Origin: Ancylomarina salipaludis
GTDB taxonomy: Bacteria; Bacteroidota; Bacteroidia; Bacteroidales; Marinifilaceae
NCBI RefSeq assembly: GCF_004122035.1
Contig: NZ_SAXA01000007.1
Location: 1-64,000 of the forward strand
Reading direction: 5' to 3'
DNA length: 64,000 nt
The number at the start of each line of letters is the position of its first letter. The stretch's first letter is position 1. The notes under the pieces were generated by a model. It made no database searches and was not told where the DNA came from. It was given only the letters and a program-made list of their open reading frames with translations. This document shows positions 34,500 through 43,773 of the stretch, piece after piece. Made by a program: the position numbers and the translations under genes.

Positions 34500-36032
34500 T
34501 TATTTCGCATAGTTTATGGCTCTGGTTTCTCGAATCACGGTGATCTTCACCTGTCCAGGATAAGTCATTTCATCCTGAATTTTCTGAGCAATATCTAATG
34601 ATAAACTCTCAGCTTCCTTATCAGAAACTTTATCACTACCTACAATTACCCGTAACTCACGACCAGCCTGAATTGCATATGTTTTCAATACTCCAGGGTG
34701 AGAAAGAGCCAGGTTTTCAAGATCCTTCAAACGCTTGATGTAAGACTCAACAATTTCGCGTCGAGCTCCGGGACGAGCACCTGAAATTGCATCACAAGCC
34801 TGAATAATTGGTGCGATTAGAGTTGTCATCTCAATTTCATCATGGTGAGCTCCAATTGCATTACAAATATCCGGCTTCTCTTTATATTTCTCAGCCAATT
34901 TCATCCCTAAAATTGCGTGTGGCAATTCAGGCTCATCATCCGGCACCTTACCAATATCGTGTAACAAACCTGCACGTTTGGCTTTCTTAGCATTCAAACC
35001 TAGTTCGGTTGCCATGATAGCACAAAGATTTGCCGTTTCGCGAGCATGTTGCAATAAATTTTGTCCGTAAGACGAACGGTATTTCATCTTACCAATCATA
35101 CGAATCAGCTCAGGATGCAGACCATGAATTCCCAAATCGATAGCAGTACGCTTACCAGTTTCAGCCATTTCTTCCTCAATCTGCTTACGAGTCTTGTTCA
35201 CAACCTCTTCGATACGGGCTGGGTGAATACGACCATCTGTTACCAATTGATGAAGCGCTAAACGAGCAATCTCACGACGAACAGGATCAAATCCTGAAAG
35301 TACAATTGCTTCCGGTGTATCATCTACAATAATTTCAATACCGGTAGCCGCTTCCAACGCACGAATATTTCGTCCTTCACGACCAATGATACGCCCTTTA
35401 ATTTCATCAGACTCAATATGGAAAATCGTCACCGAATTTTCAATGGCGGTCTCAGTAGCTACACGCTGAATGGTTTTAATTACAACCTTCTTCGCTTCCA
35501 TATTGGCCGACATCTTGGCATCTTCCATAATATCGTTCACGTAAGACATCGCCTCAGTTTTGGCTTCTTCCTTTAAAGATTCCACAATCTGATTTTTTGC
35601 CTCTTCTGCAGATAAACCTGAGATTTTTTCCAACTGCTCAATTTGCTGACGCTTCGCTTTCTCAAGCTCCATCTCCTTTCTCTCAACCAATTCCATTTGA
35701 ACACTTAAGTTCTCACGAATCGTATCTACCTCTTTCTTCTTACGTTGAAAATCTTCGACTCTCTGATTTACAGCCGTTTCCTTTTGCTTCACTTTGTTCT
35801 CAATAACTAAAAGCTTCGCATTTTTCGCATTAATTTGCTTCTCGTGTTCTGTTCTCAGCTGCAAGAATTTCTCTTTTGCTTGCAGAATTTTATCTTTTCT
35901 GAGAACCTCTGCTTCGGCTTGGGCATCCCTTATAATACTTTCGCTTTTACGCTTCAATGCGCGCTGCAAAACGAAATAGGAAATAAATCCGCCCCCTACT
36001 AAAGCAATGGCTCCTATGATTATTTCTGTCAT
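34500..36032 (-). CDS. rny: Ribonuclease Y
   Basis: RNase Y is a membrane-anchored endoribonuclease that starts mRNA decay. The 510-residue protein has an N-terminal membrane segment (about 3-22), a long coiled coil (about 28-165), a KH domain with [12 protein letters not shown] (213-224) and an HD domain with the catalytic LLHDIGK (H358, D359). All family features and length agree. It lies in the order zapB-like, zapA, 6S RNA candidate, rny, common in Bacteroidota. Confidence 0.97.
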   Translation of the reverse strand: MTEIIIGAIALVGGGFISYFVLQRALKRKSESIIRDAQAEAEVLRKDKILQAKEKFLQLRTEHEKQINAKNAKLLVIENKVKQKETAVNQRVEDFQRKKKEVDTIRENLSVQMELVERKEMELEKAKRQQIEQLEKISGLSAEEAKNQIVESLKEEAKTEAMSYVNDIMEDAKMSANMEAKKVVIKTIQRVATETAIENSVTIFHIESDEIKGRIIGREGRNIRALEAATGIEIIVDDTPEAIVLSGFDPVRREIARLALHQLVTDGRIHPARIEEVVNKTRKQIEEEMAETGKRTAIDLGIHGLHPELIRMIGKMKYRSSYGQNLLQHARETANLCAIMATELGLNAKKAKRAGLLHDIGKVPDDEPELPHAILGMKLAEKYKEKPDICNAIGAHHDEIEMTTLIAPIIQACDAISGARPGARREIVESYIKRLKDLENLALSHPGVLKTYAIQAGRELRVIVGSDKVSDKEAESLSLDIAQKIQDEMTYPGQVKITVIRETRAINYAK

Positions 36033-36076
36033 TGTTTTTTATATTTAGTCAATACTCGATTTTCTTTATTTCATAA

Positions 36077-36190
36077 ATAACCCGCACCATCACTCAGAAA
36101 TTCTTACTCCAACAAACCATACAAGATGATACATCTTGATATTAAATGATTTGTAAGATAACTAACTTCTAAGAAATAATGCGGGTTATT
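36077..36190 (-). ncRNA. ssrS: Probable 6S RNA (6S-Flavo type) between zapA and rny
   Basis: AATAACCCGCA (36077-36087) pairs with TGCGGGTTATT (36180-36190) to close a rod about 114 nt long. Inside, TTATTTCTTAGAAG and TTTCTGAGTGATGG-type sides extend the stem with G-U pairs, then a large open bubble, and a hairpin CAAGATG-ATA-CATCTTG (36122-36138) caps the middle. Long rod, central bubble and location after zapA are what 6S RNA shows in this phylum. The strand is not certain: on the plus strand the closing stem is followed by eight T residues, which would be a terminator for the opposite transcript. Confidence 0.5.
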
Positions 36191-36208
36191 GTTTTTTTTA
36201 AACGTATT

Positions 36209-36502
36209 TTACTGCTCTTCGTTAATAAATTCATTCAACTCCTGTTCCATAGCTTCCAACTCCTTCAGTACAGGAGAAACATCTGTTTTTGCCTCAGATT
36301 CCAATACTTTTACTACAAACTGCAACGAAGCCATAGCCAAAAAATCCTGAATGTCTTTATCTTTATATTTCTGTTGGTACTGCAATACCTTTTCGTTAAT
36401 CGTTTTTGCTGCCTTGCGAATAATCTCCTCCCTATTCCTTTTTATATTCAAAGGATAAAGACGACCCGCCACGTTTACTTTTATTAAAAACTCGTCAGAC
36501 AT
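36209..36502 (-). CDS. zapA: Cell division protein ZapA
   Basis: ZapA binds FtsZ and bundles its filaments at the division site. From ATG 36502 it is 97 residues. The SIKVNVAGRLYPLNI-like start (DEFLIKVNVAGRLYPLNIKR), the REEIIRKAAKTINEKV helix and the acidic coiled-coil end match the family. A TTG 6 bp upstream extends the frame by two codons, but ATG is preferred. It follows a coiled-coil gene by 9 bp and precedes the 6S RNA candidate and rny. Confidence 0.9.
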   Translation of the reverse strand: MSDEFLIKVNVAGRLYPLNIKRNREEIIRKAAKTINEKVLQYQQKYKDKDIQDFLAMASLQFVVKVLESEAKTDVSPVLKELEAMEQELNEFINEEQ

Positions 36503-36511
36503 AAACAATTA

Positions 36512-36805
36512 TTATTTGTTTAAAAGAGCAATACACTTGTCAATCTCCCGCACAATTTGGCTAATCTTATTTTTAGCCTGCTGCGAATCACCTGTATTCC
36601 CAGCAAAAGTCTTTGCCAATTTTAAAGTATCATATTGATGTTTGAATTCTTCATTCTCTTTACTTAAAGATTCAACCCTTTCAAGCAGTTCCATCTTTTC
36701 AAGAACTAACTTTTCTTTTTCAAGCTTTAAATCCTGATACAAAGAAATGAGACGAGAGATTTGCCCTCGTAATTCAGATACTATTTCAATTGGCTTTACC
36801 TCCAT
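36512..36805 (-). CDS. Coiled-coil protein upstream of zapA (ZapB-like position)
   Basis: This 97-residue protein (from ATG 36805) is almost wholly coiled coil: LISLYQDLKLEKEKLVLEKM and LLERVESLSKENEEFKHQYD give heptads of leucine. It lies 9 bp upstream of zapA in the same direction. Bacteroidota often have such a gene before zapA, and a partner role like that of ZapB is plausible. The sequence does not prove it. The frame extends to a TTG at 36811, but ATG is preferred. Confidence 0.75.
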   Translation of the reverse strand: MEVKPIEIVSELRGQISRLISLYQDLKLEKEKLVLEKMELLERVESLSKENEEFKHQYDTLKLAKTFAGNTGDSQQAKNKISQIVREIDKCIALLNK

Positions 36806-36947
36806 GATCAAACTTTCTAATACAAAATTAACATTGCTGTTAAGATAATCAAAAATATTGCTTTCTATTTTCGATTGAAAGCCTTAAAAAAATACATTTT
36901 TATTAGTTTTACAAACTCAGTAAAATAACAGCTCAATTTGGAATACC

Positions 36948-38693
36948 ATGAAAATAAAGCACCTAAACATAAATCTTCTTTTTTTCTTATTTATAATATT
37001 TTTTCAACCATTTTCATCACAGGCATATAATTATCCTAAAAACTATTTTAGATCGCCGGTCGATTTTAAAATAACCCTATCGGCTACTTTTGCCGAACTT
37101 CGAAACAATCACTTTCACTCCGGTATAGATATCAGAACTTTTACTTCGGGAAAAAAGGTCTATGCAGTTGCTGATGGTGTTGTCAGTCGAATTAAGATAT
37201 CTGCAGGAGGATACGGGAAAGCCCTGTATATTGATCATCCTAATGGTTATACGTCGGTTTACGCGCATCTGAGCAAATTTGCTCCCCAAATAGAATCTTT
37301 TATAAAATCTCAACAATATCAACAAAAGAGTTTTGAAATTGATATTGATTTCAATAAACTGAAGTCTCATAAAAAAGAACAATTCAAATTAAAAAAAGGT
37401 GACATCATTGCCTATTCCGGCAATTCGGGATCATCTATGGGGCCCCATTTACATTTTGAAGTTAGAGAAACAAAGAGCGAAGAACCCATCAATCCCATGC
37501 ACTTAGGCTTTAAAATAGCAGATACCAAAGCTCCAAAAATTTATAACTTATACATTTATCCTCTCGATAAAAACAGTAGCGTAAACGGGAAAAATTCACG
37601 ACAAACCTTCAAGGTGAGTGAATTAAATAATAATCATTATATCCTTAAAACTAATAATATCAAACTGCATGGTAAGATTGGATTTGCGATTCATACTCAG
37701 GATTTTTTGGATAATACCTGGGGACAATGTGGAATTAACAAACTTCAGTTGAAAATTAACGATTCGTTGATCACCAATTATACATTCGATAAATTTTCTT
37801 TTGATGAAAGCAGCTACATCAACTCGCATATGGACTATGAGCTGAGTCAAACAGATAACCGTAAAGTCCATAAAGCTTTTATCGAACCCAATAATAAATT
37901 GAACTTCTACTCAAAAATGAAGTCTGATGGCTCATACGAATTTAATGAAGATAAAAATTATAAAATTGAATTCGCGGTATACGATTCCCATCAAAACAAA
38001 GCAAAACTTCAATTTAAAGCCATGGGTGATACCACTTCTGTCAGCTTTCCTGAAAAACAATTCACCAGCAGCTTTAAGTATCAAAATGAGAATCATTTTT
38101 CACGTCCTGACATTGAAATAAAGTTTCCGAAAAATTGCTTCTATTCAGACCTGAATTTTGATTATTCAACAAGTCGTGACTCAAACTTTTTATCTGCAAT
38201 TCATCATATTCATAAATCAACGGTTGCACTCAACAAACACTATAGTATGTCAATAAAAGCTGATCATCTTGATCAGAAATTATCAGACAAACTGCTTATT
38301 GTACAAATTGATAAAGATGGAAAACTATCGTCAGAAGGTGGTATTTATGTAGATGGATTTGTTAAAACAAAAACGAAAAACCTGGGTGATTTTGCCGTTT
38401 CAATTGACACTATTGCTCCAACAGTTACGACTAAAACCGATTACAAGAATAAAGATATTAGTAAGCTTAAGTTCATCGATTTCACAATTAAAGATGAAGT
38501 CTCAGGAATCAAATCATATCAGGGAGAGATAGATAATAAATGGGTCTTATTCGAATTCGACAGAAAGAATGATCGTCTCTTTTATACATTCGATAAAAAA
38601 AGGTTGGTTAAAAACAAAAAACACCACTTAAAGTTACTTGTGAATGATGCAGTAGGTAATTCCTCACTGTATGAATGCGATTTCACCTGGTAG
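36948..38693 (+). CDS. M23 family metallopeptidase (secreted)
   Basis: This 581-residue protein has a signal peptide (1-25, ending SSQA) and a LytM/M23 domain (about 45-185) with the zinc ligands HSGIDI (H57, D61) and HLH in GPHLHFEVR (about 164-172). The catalytic HxxxD/HxH set is complete, so it can cut peptidoglycan cross-links. The domain has an insertion (about 110-150) between its halves. The C-terminal 400 residues are beta-rich, with Ig-like character and no clear family. Confidence 0.88.
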   Translation: MKIKHLNINLLFFLFIIFFQPFSSQAYNYPKNYFRSPVDFKITLSATFAELRNNHFHSGIDIRTFTSGKKVYAVADGVVSRIKISAGGYGKALYIDHPNGYTSVYAHLSKFAPQIESFIKSQQYQQKSFEIDIDFNKLKSHKKEQFKLKKGDIIAYSGNSGSSMGPHLHFEVRETKSEEPINPMHLGFKIADTKAPKIYNLYIYPLDKNSSVNGKNSRQTFKVSELNNNHYILKTNNIKLHGKIGFAIHTQDFLDNTWGQCGINKLQLKINDSLITNYTFDKFSFDESSYINSHMDYELSQTDNRKVHKAFIEPNNKLNFYSKMKSDGSYEFNEDKNYKIEFAVYDSHQNKAKLQFKAMGDTTSVSFPEKQFTSSFKYQNENHFSRPDIEIKFPKNCFYSDLNFDYSTSRDSNFLSAIHHIHKSTVALNKHYSMSIKADHLDQKLSDKLLIVQIDKDGKLSSEGGIYVDGFVKTKTKNLGDFAVSIDTIAPTVTTKTDYKNKDISKLKFIDFTIKDEVSGIKSYQGEIDNKWVLFEFDRKNDRLFYTFDKKRLVKNKKHHLKLLVNDAVGNSSLYECDFTW

Positions 38694-38710
38694 AAATTTA
38701 ATTATATAAA

Positions 38711-38745
38711 GAAAGAGCAGCGATAAAAGTGCTCTTTTTTTATAT
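38711..38745 (+). terminator. Terminator after the M23 peptidase gene
   Basis: AAAGAGCA / TGCTCTTT followed by a T run. Confidence 0.8.
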
Positions 38746-38781
38746 TCATTCTGTTACCCAAGCAGTGTTGAGATCCTGATT

Positions 38782-40095
38782 TTAAAACTTATATCGAATC
38801 CCGGAACTTAAACCAATTGAGTATGGCTTATAGTTAAAATCAGAATCCTTATTGATGGAATTCAAATAATATTTTAAAGAGGGTTCCATTGATAAACTAA
38901 ATTTAGAATTCAATTGATATTCCATCCCTAAACTAAAACTTGTACTGAAATTTGTCGTACGAATTCCATCTGTTTCCCCTATCGTTTCTCTTGTGTTTTT
39001 GTTATAAACTCTGTTACCAATCATCAGGTTGGTGCTCAAACCTCCGTTTAAATGTAGTCCAAACTTCCTATCAATTAAACTGTAGCTCAAAACAAATGGT
39101 ATCTCAATAGCCTCAAAGCTCTGAACCATATCAGGTGTGGATCTTGAACTCTTAGCAGCAAATTCGTTAGAATCAGCCAGCATAGGACTCCCTTTCTTTT
39201 TGATCTTTCCTGCCGAAGTTTTCATATCTGAAACAGCATCAGTTTGTATGGTCAAACCACTATTAAAAGCAACACTATGTAAAACCTGATTACTACCGGC
39301 CAACTGCTGTCCAAATTTATTATAAATGATTCCTGTTTGTATAGCCAGTTTTTTTCCTGTTTGCCAATTTAGCTTCACACCTCCCCCAATACTTAGCAAA
39401 CCTTGTTCCGAGTTATTACCCGATTTATCTCCGCTATATGAAGAATAGGCTGAAGACAACTGACCTAGAATTGACCATTCTTTCTTTTTGCTTTCAGCAT
39501 TATTAAATTGTTCAAGCACTTTGATATTATGGGCAATGATCAACGAATCGTTCGGAAACAAGCTTAGTGAAACCTCTTTTTTTGTAACGCTTTTTTCAGA
39601 AAGTTGCTGATTTAATTCTAAATTATCTAAAGCATGAATTTGTGATTTTGGCAAAATCATTTGCAGGCTTACTTCTCTTTCAACATTCTTATTTTCAGAA
39701 AAATGATCATCAGAACTGAAGCTTTGTTTGGTTTGAGAGTTTAATTTACGAATTGGCGTAGTTCCTCCACCAATCAACTGTTTTCCAATCGTATTCGTAA
39801 ATTTTAATTCACTCTTTTCCTTTCTAACAACAGGAGTATTATTCATTTCTGAAAACACGTTCTGATCCTGTATTTCGGTATTTTGTTGAAATAAAACTCC
39901 ATTTGCAAGAGTAAACAACAAAGCAAAAGAAGCCGCAGCCGCCAGTGTGATAAAAATCACTGCAGCACGTTTTTTTCTTCTCTCTGATTTCATATCTGTC
40001 TGAATTCTGGTCCAAAGCTCTGGCCTTGGTTGCACCGACAAATCCTTTAGTCCTTCGGAGAATAACTTATCAATATGTCCATTTTTATTTAGCAT
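38782..40095 (-). CDS. Fusion of anti-sigma-like N-terminus and outer-membrane barrel
   Basis: This 437-residue protein begins with a cytoplasmic-type region (1-44; KLFSEGLKDLSVQPRPELWTRI), a single membrane segment (about 45-67), a low-complexity linker and a C-terminal porin-family barrel (about 210-437) with a terminal aromatic, GIRYKF. No secretion signal precedes the first region. It starts 7 bp inside the end of the upstream sigma factor gene. In Bacteroidota such proteins are annotated as outer-membrane barrel proteins beside sigma genes and are presumed anti-sigma-like; this is inference. Confidence 0.7.
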   Translation of the reverse strand: MLNKNGHIDKLFSEGLKDLSVQPRPELWTRIQTDMKSERRKKRAAVIFITLAAAASFALLFTLANGVLFQQNTEIQDQNVFSEMNNTPVVRKEKSELKFTNTIGKQLIGGGTTPIRKLNSQTKQSFSSDDHFSENKNVEREVSLQMILPKSQIHALDNLELNQQLSEKSVTKKEVSLSLFPNDSLIIAHNIKVLEQFNNAESKKKEWSILGQLSSAYSSYSGDKSGNNSEQGLLSIGGGVKLNWQTGKKLAIQTGIIYNKFGQQLAGSNQVLHSVAFNSGLTIQTDAVSDMKTSAGKIKKKGSPMLADSNEFAAKSSRSTPDMVQSFEAIEIPFVLSYSLIDRKFGLHLNGGLSTNLMIGNRVYNKNTRETIGETDGIRTTNFSTSFSLGMEYQLNSKFSLSMEPSLKYYLNSINKDSDFNYKPYSIGLSSGIRYKF

Positions 40096-40652
40096 ATTCT
40101 TAAATTACTTTTTTGATCCTGATCATCCCAGTAAGCGATTAATTTACTTTTTAAAATACTTCTGGCTCTAGCCAAATTCGACTTAGAAGTCCCGATTGTA
40201 ATCTGCATAACCTCTGCAATTTCATTATGTGGGTAACCATCTAAAACATATAAACTAAAAACCATTCTATAGCGTTCCGGTAAATCCTGAACCATATTCA
40301 ACAACACATCTAAGGGAGCGTCTTTTACATCCAGTTCGTCCTCCTCTTCTATATCATCAAATTCCTCAACGGTATAGAGTTGTGTTTTACTTCTAAATCG
40401 TTCTAAAGCAGTATTAACAATTATCCGACGCATCCAACCTTCAAATGATCCTTCGAAACGAAACGATTTTAAACTATGAAAAATCTTAATAAAGCCATCG
40501 TGCAAAATATCCTCGGCTTCATCGTAGGATTTCGCGTACCTCAAACACACACCCATCATTTTAGGCGAATATTCAAGATAAAGACATTCCTGTGCTTTGG
40601 ATTTGCCTTTGATTGAATCCTTTATTATTTGCTCGAGTCTTTTGTCCTTCAA
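40089..40652 (-). CDS. ECF-type RNA polymerase sigma factor
   Basis: This 187-residue protein has region 2 (CLRYAKSYDEAEDILHDGFIKIF, near 30-55) and region 4 with the helix-turn-helix LDGYPHNEIAEVMQITIGTSKSNLARARSIL. A short acidic linker, DDIEEEDELDVKDAP, joins them. No other sigma domains are present, as expected of extracytoplasmic-function factors. It is co-transcribed with the anti-sigma/barrel gene (7-bp overlap). Its own upstream region contains ACGCAACC, also present before the divergent lipoprotein gene. Confidence 0.92.
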   Translation of the reverse strand: MKDKRLEQIIKDSIKGKSKAQECLYLEYSPKMMGVCLRYAKSYDEAEDILHDGFIKIFHSLKSFRFEGSFEGWMRRIIVNTALERFRSKTQLYTVEEFDDIEEEDELDVKDAPLDVLLNMVQDLPERYRMVFSLYVLDGYPHNEIAEVMQITIGTSKSNLARARSILKSKLIAYWDDQDQKSNLRIC

Positions 40653-41032
40653 GTTTTAGAGTGTCTTAAGTAGTTAGCTGTAATAACAAGTAGCAGAAGT
40701 TGGCATTAGGTTGCGTCAAAATTAGTTCTTTTTTATTTATCTCAAAATGACCATTTACTGACCAATGCCCATACACCTTCTAATATGACATTTACATTTC
40801 CAAATTGAAATTCACTTGCCTTTTGACATGAAATTTTCCTTTTTTTTCTGAGACCATACGCAACCATTTTTAAAATGCCTCATCTCTAAGATGAGATCAA
40901 AAATAAAAATCTCAATTCTTGGTACTAAGACTGTGAGGGTGAATATGGCCAAATTCCCTTCTATAAATGAAAAACATAATTAAAAAACAAAAAGCTTGAA
41001 AATAAACATCAAGCCCGATTAAATTAAAAGTC
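40653..41032. other. Divergent intergenic region with a shared octamer
   Basis: ACGCAACC occurs on the minus strand at 40709-40716 and on the plus strand at 40858-40865, once toward each divergent gene. It may be a -35 element for the ECF sigma factor encoded at 40652. No other structure was noticed; no small gene is called. Confidence 0.4.
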
Positions 41033-41740
41033 ATGAAAAATAAATTAATATTGGCATTAGCCATTTCTTTAGGTGCATTTACTGCATGTGATAACGATAG
41101 CAGTAAAATAGAATTTGACGGAGCCGGAGATATCTATGTAAGATGTCAGAAAATTGAAGGGGAAACTCAATATGCTCCTGTCATTTATGCGTATGGCAAT
41201 ATGTATATGTCCAGTGCAACTGTAGCTTTTGAAGACGAAGAAAGTACTGAAATTTCACTTGAAAAAATCGGACAAAATGCAACAACTTATACCTTTCTGC
41301 CAAAAGCAGAAGATTTTACAACGACTGACTTGGAAAATGGAGTCTACAATTTCACACTAACATCAACTGATGACGAAGTTCTAAATGTTACAGATAAACT
41401 TTTGGATATTAGAATCGATCCATTAGAAATTACCACATTCGAATACAATGAAGATGAACACAGTATTGAAATAGAATGGGGAACTGTAGAAAACAGAGAC
41501 ATCTACCACGTAAAGATTGCAACTGAAATTGATGGACAAATTATTTACAGCTCGAATCGCTTAAACGATAATAAACTAACAATCACACCAACAAGTGAAG
41601 GCTGGGATCGTAATTATGACATGAAAGCCGGAACGACTTATACAGTTTCTGTTAGTGCATATAAATTTGAAAATTCCAATCTTCAAAATGGTTACCACAT
41701 TAATCAGGAAAGTGTAGACTATCATGAAATTGAATGGTAA
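41033..41740 (+). CDS. Hypothetical lipoprotein with fibronectin-III-like part
   Basis: This 235-residue protein has a lipoprotein signal peptide with lipobox FTAC and C19. Residues 20-120 form an unknown beta-rich domain. Residues 130-235 have the spacing of a fibronectin type III fold (YNEDEHSIEIEWGTVENRDIYHVKIA and GTTYTVSVSAYKFENSN). It is divergent from the sigma factor operon and shares an ACGCAACC octamer with it, so it may be a target of that factor. Confidence 0.7.
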   Translation: MKNKLILALAISLGAFTACDNDSSKIEFDGAGDIYVRCQKIEGETQYAPVIYAYGNMYMSSATVAFEDEESTEISLEKIGQNATTYTFLPKAEDFTTTDLENGVYNFTLTSTDDEVLNVTDKLLDIRIDPLEITTFEYNEDEHSIEIEWGTVENRDIYHVKIATEIDGQIIYSSNRLNDNKLTITPTSEGWDRNYDMKAGTTYTVSVSAYKFENSNLQNGYHINQESVDYHEIEW

Positions 41741-41806
41741 TTAGCTTAGCGTTTTCAGAAATATCAGACACATAATAAGATTAATGACTAACTAATTCTC
41801 TAGAGA

Positions 41807-41848
41807 AAAGCATCAGGAATTCACGTTGAACTTCTTGATGCTTTTTTT
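41807..41848 (+). terminator. Terminator after the lipoprotein gene
   Basis: AAAGCATCA / TTGATGCTTT with a T run; imperfect mid-stem. Confidence 0.7.
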
Positions 41849-41876
41849 CAGTTATAAGTTCTTTCCGATAAATTCA

Positions 41877-41907
41877 AAAAAAAAGGAGCACTTAGCTCCT
41901 TTTTTTT
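41877..41907. terminator. Bidirectional terminator, mainly for the helicase gene
   Basis: AAAAGGAGC / GCTCCTTTT with an A run on one side and a T run on the other, between convergent genes. Confidence 0.85.
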
Positions 41908-41927
41908 GAATCTTATATAATTAACGA

Positions 41928-43730
41928 TTAATCTCTTCTTCTACGATCAAAAGTTCTTCCACCGTCAGATTTTTTTCTTCTGTCTCTGGAATCATCTTTT
42001 CTAAAACGAGATCTGTCGCCTCCGGAATGTCCGCCACGAGATCTTCCTCCGCCAGAATAACCACCACGAGATCTGTCACCTCCACGAGATCTTCCTCCTC
42101 TATCAGAATCAGAACTCTCAGGACGATCACCTGAAACCTCAATACGAATTGCGCGACCTCCTACTTCAGCACCAGCAAACCCTTTGATAATTTCCTCTGT
42201 GAAAGCTTTATCGACATCAAAAAATGAGAATACACCTTTAAGATCAACTCGCCCTACATTTTTCCCACGAACACCACACTGCTTGTGAATCAGAGTTAAT
42301 AAGCCAGGAACATCAACACCATCTTTACGACCGATATTAATGAATAAACGATCTTCGGTACTTACAGCTCCTTCATTTTGTCGAACGCGCTTCTGAGTCG
42401 TTGATCTCATGTTTAGATCCTGAGCATCCTTATAGTAATCCCAAAATCTATTAAACTCCAAAGAAACCATACGTTTTACTAACTCATCGCGATCAAGATC
42501 TTTCAATTCTTCATGAATAACTGGCAAGAATTGTCCAATAGCTTCTTCTTCAACATTAACATCGATAACACGATGCATGAAGTTCAAAACCTGACGCTCA
42601 CAAACCTCTGCTCCACCCGGAATCCTAACTTGTTCGAAATCCATCTTCAATCGACGGGAAAGATCACGTACACGTCTTTCGTCACGAGGTGTTACTAAAG
42701 CAATTGAAATACCTTTTCTACCTGCACGAGCCGTACGTCCCGAACGGTGAGTATAATACTCTAACTCATCAGGAAGATTATAATGCAAAACGTGTGTTAA
42801 ATCGTCAACATCAATACCACGGGCTGCCACATCAGTCGCAACTAGCATTTGTAATGATTTGCTCTTGAAACTACGCATCACTCTGTCGCGCTGAACCTGC
42901 GATAAATCACCATGCAAAGCATCGGCATTATAACCGTCTTTCATCAACAATTCAGCCACCTCCTGTGTTTCCTTACGAGTACGGCAAAAAACAATACCAT
43001 AGATATCAGGATAAAAATCGACGATACGTTTTAACACATTGTAACGATCTCTATTGTTCATCAAATAATACTGATGCTCAATATTTGTATTAGTCGTATT
43101 AGCCATACCAACTGTTACCTCAATAGGATCAGTCATGTAATTCTTTGAAATTCGGCGAACTTCAGCAGACATCGTTGCTGAAAACAACCATGTTAGCTTG
43201 TCATCAGAAGTCGAAGAAAGGATAGCATCAATATCTTCCTTAAATCCCATATTCAACATCTCATCAGCCTCATCAAGAATTACATATTCTACTTTTGATA
43301 AGTTGATAGCCTTACGACGAATTAAATCCAATAAACGACCAGGAGTCGCAACCACAGCGTGAGCTCCTCGTTTAATCTTTCTAATTTGATCGTCGATACT
43401 TGCACCTCCATAAACATTTACAACATTTAAATTTAAAATGTTTTTTGAGAATGTTTTCAGGTCTTCAGAAATTTGAATCCCTAATTCACGTGTAGGAGAT
43501 AAAATAAGAGCCTGCGGAATGTTCTCATCTGGCTCAATTAGTTGTAACAATGGCAAACCGAATGCTGCCGTTTTTCCCGTTCCCGTCTGTGCTAAACCCA
43601 CAAAATCGCTTCTTCCTTCTAAAAGAACTGGAATTGCTTTTTCCTGAATAGCAGTTGGTGTTTTAAAGCCTAATTCTGTAATGGCTTCCAAAATTGGTCT
43701 GGATAGACCTAAGTTTTCAAATGAATTCAT
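41928..43730 (-). CDS. deaD: DEAD-box RNA helicase, DeaD/CsdA-like
   Basis: This 600-residue ATP-dependent RNA helicase has the two RecA-like domains: AQTGTGKT (47-54), DEAD (153-156), SAT (184-186) and HRSGRTARAG (about 321). A DbpA-type RNA-binding domain follows near 470-545 and an RGG-like tail with repeated SRGG and DRSR motifs (about 547-600) ends it. DeaD-type enzymes unwind structured RNA in cold and ribosome assembly. A canonical -7 box lies about 116 bp upstream, leaving a structured leader. The tail is encoded by repetitive CCACGAGATCT-type DNA. Confidence 0.93.
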   Translation of the reverse strand: MNSFENLGLSRPILEAITELGFKTPTAIQEKAIPVLLEGRSDFVGLAQTGTGKTAAFGLPLLQLIEPDENIPQALILSPTRELGIQISEDLKTFSKNILNLNVVNVYGGASIDDQIRKIKRGAHAVVATPGRLLDLIRRKAINLSKVEYVILDEADEMLNMGFKEDIDAILSSTSDDKLTWLFSATMSAEVRRISKNYMTDPIEVTVGMANTTNTNIEHQYYLMNNRDRYNVLKRIVDFYPDIYGIVFCRTRKETQEVAELLMKDGYNADALHGDLSQVQRDRVMRSFKSKSLQMLVATDVAARGIDVDDLTHVLHYNLPDELEYYTHRSGRTARAGRKGISIALVTPRDERRVRDLSRRLKMDFEQVRIPGGAEVCERQVLNFMHRVIDVNVEEEAIGQFLPVIHEELKDLDRDELVKRMVSLEFNRFWDYYKDAQDLNMRSTTQKRVRQNEGAVSTEDRLFINIGRKDGVDVPGLLTLIHKQCGVRGKNVGRVDLKGVFSFFDVDKAFTEEIIKGFAGAEVGGRAIRIEVSGDRPESSDSDRGGRSRGGDRSRGGYSGGGRSRGGHSGGDRSRFRKDDSRDRRKKSDGGRTFDRRRRD

Positions 43731-43744
43731 TCGAATAATTTAAT

Positions 43745-43773
43745 TGTGACATGGCATGATGCCCCCTGTCACA
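43745..43773 (-). promoter_or_regulatory. Leader hairpin just before the deaD start
   Basis: TGTGACA (43745-43751) pairs with TGTCACA (43767-43773), and inside it GGCA (43753-43756) pairs with TGCC (43760-43763). It ends about 15 nt upstream of the start codon in the mRNA and could act on initiation, for example as a temperature-sensitive structure. Confidence 0.45.

Noticed and set aside
34808-35979. Several 60-70 codon plus-strand frames opposite rny
   Set aside because: They are antisense shadows of the coiled coil and KH coding region, with no conserved motif.
41921-42142. 73-codon minus-strand frame rich in V, E, D, L overlapping the helicase 3' end
   Set aside because: It is the shifted reading of the SRGG/DRSR repeat region of deaD; its repetitiveness reflects the helicase tail.
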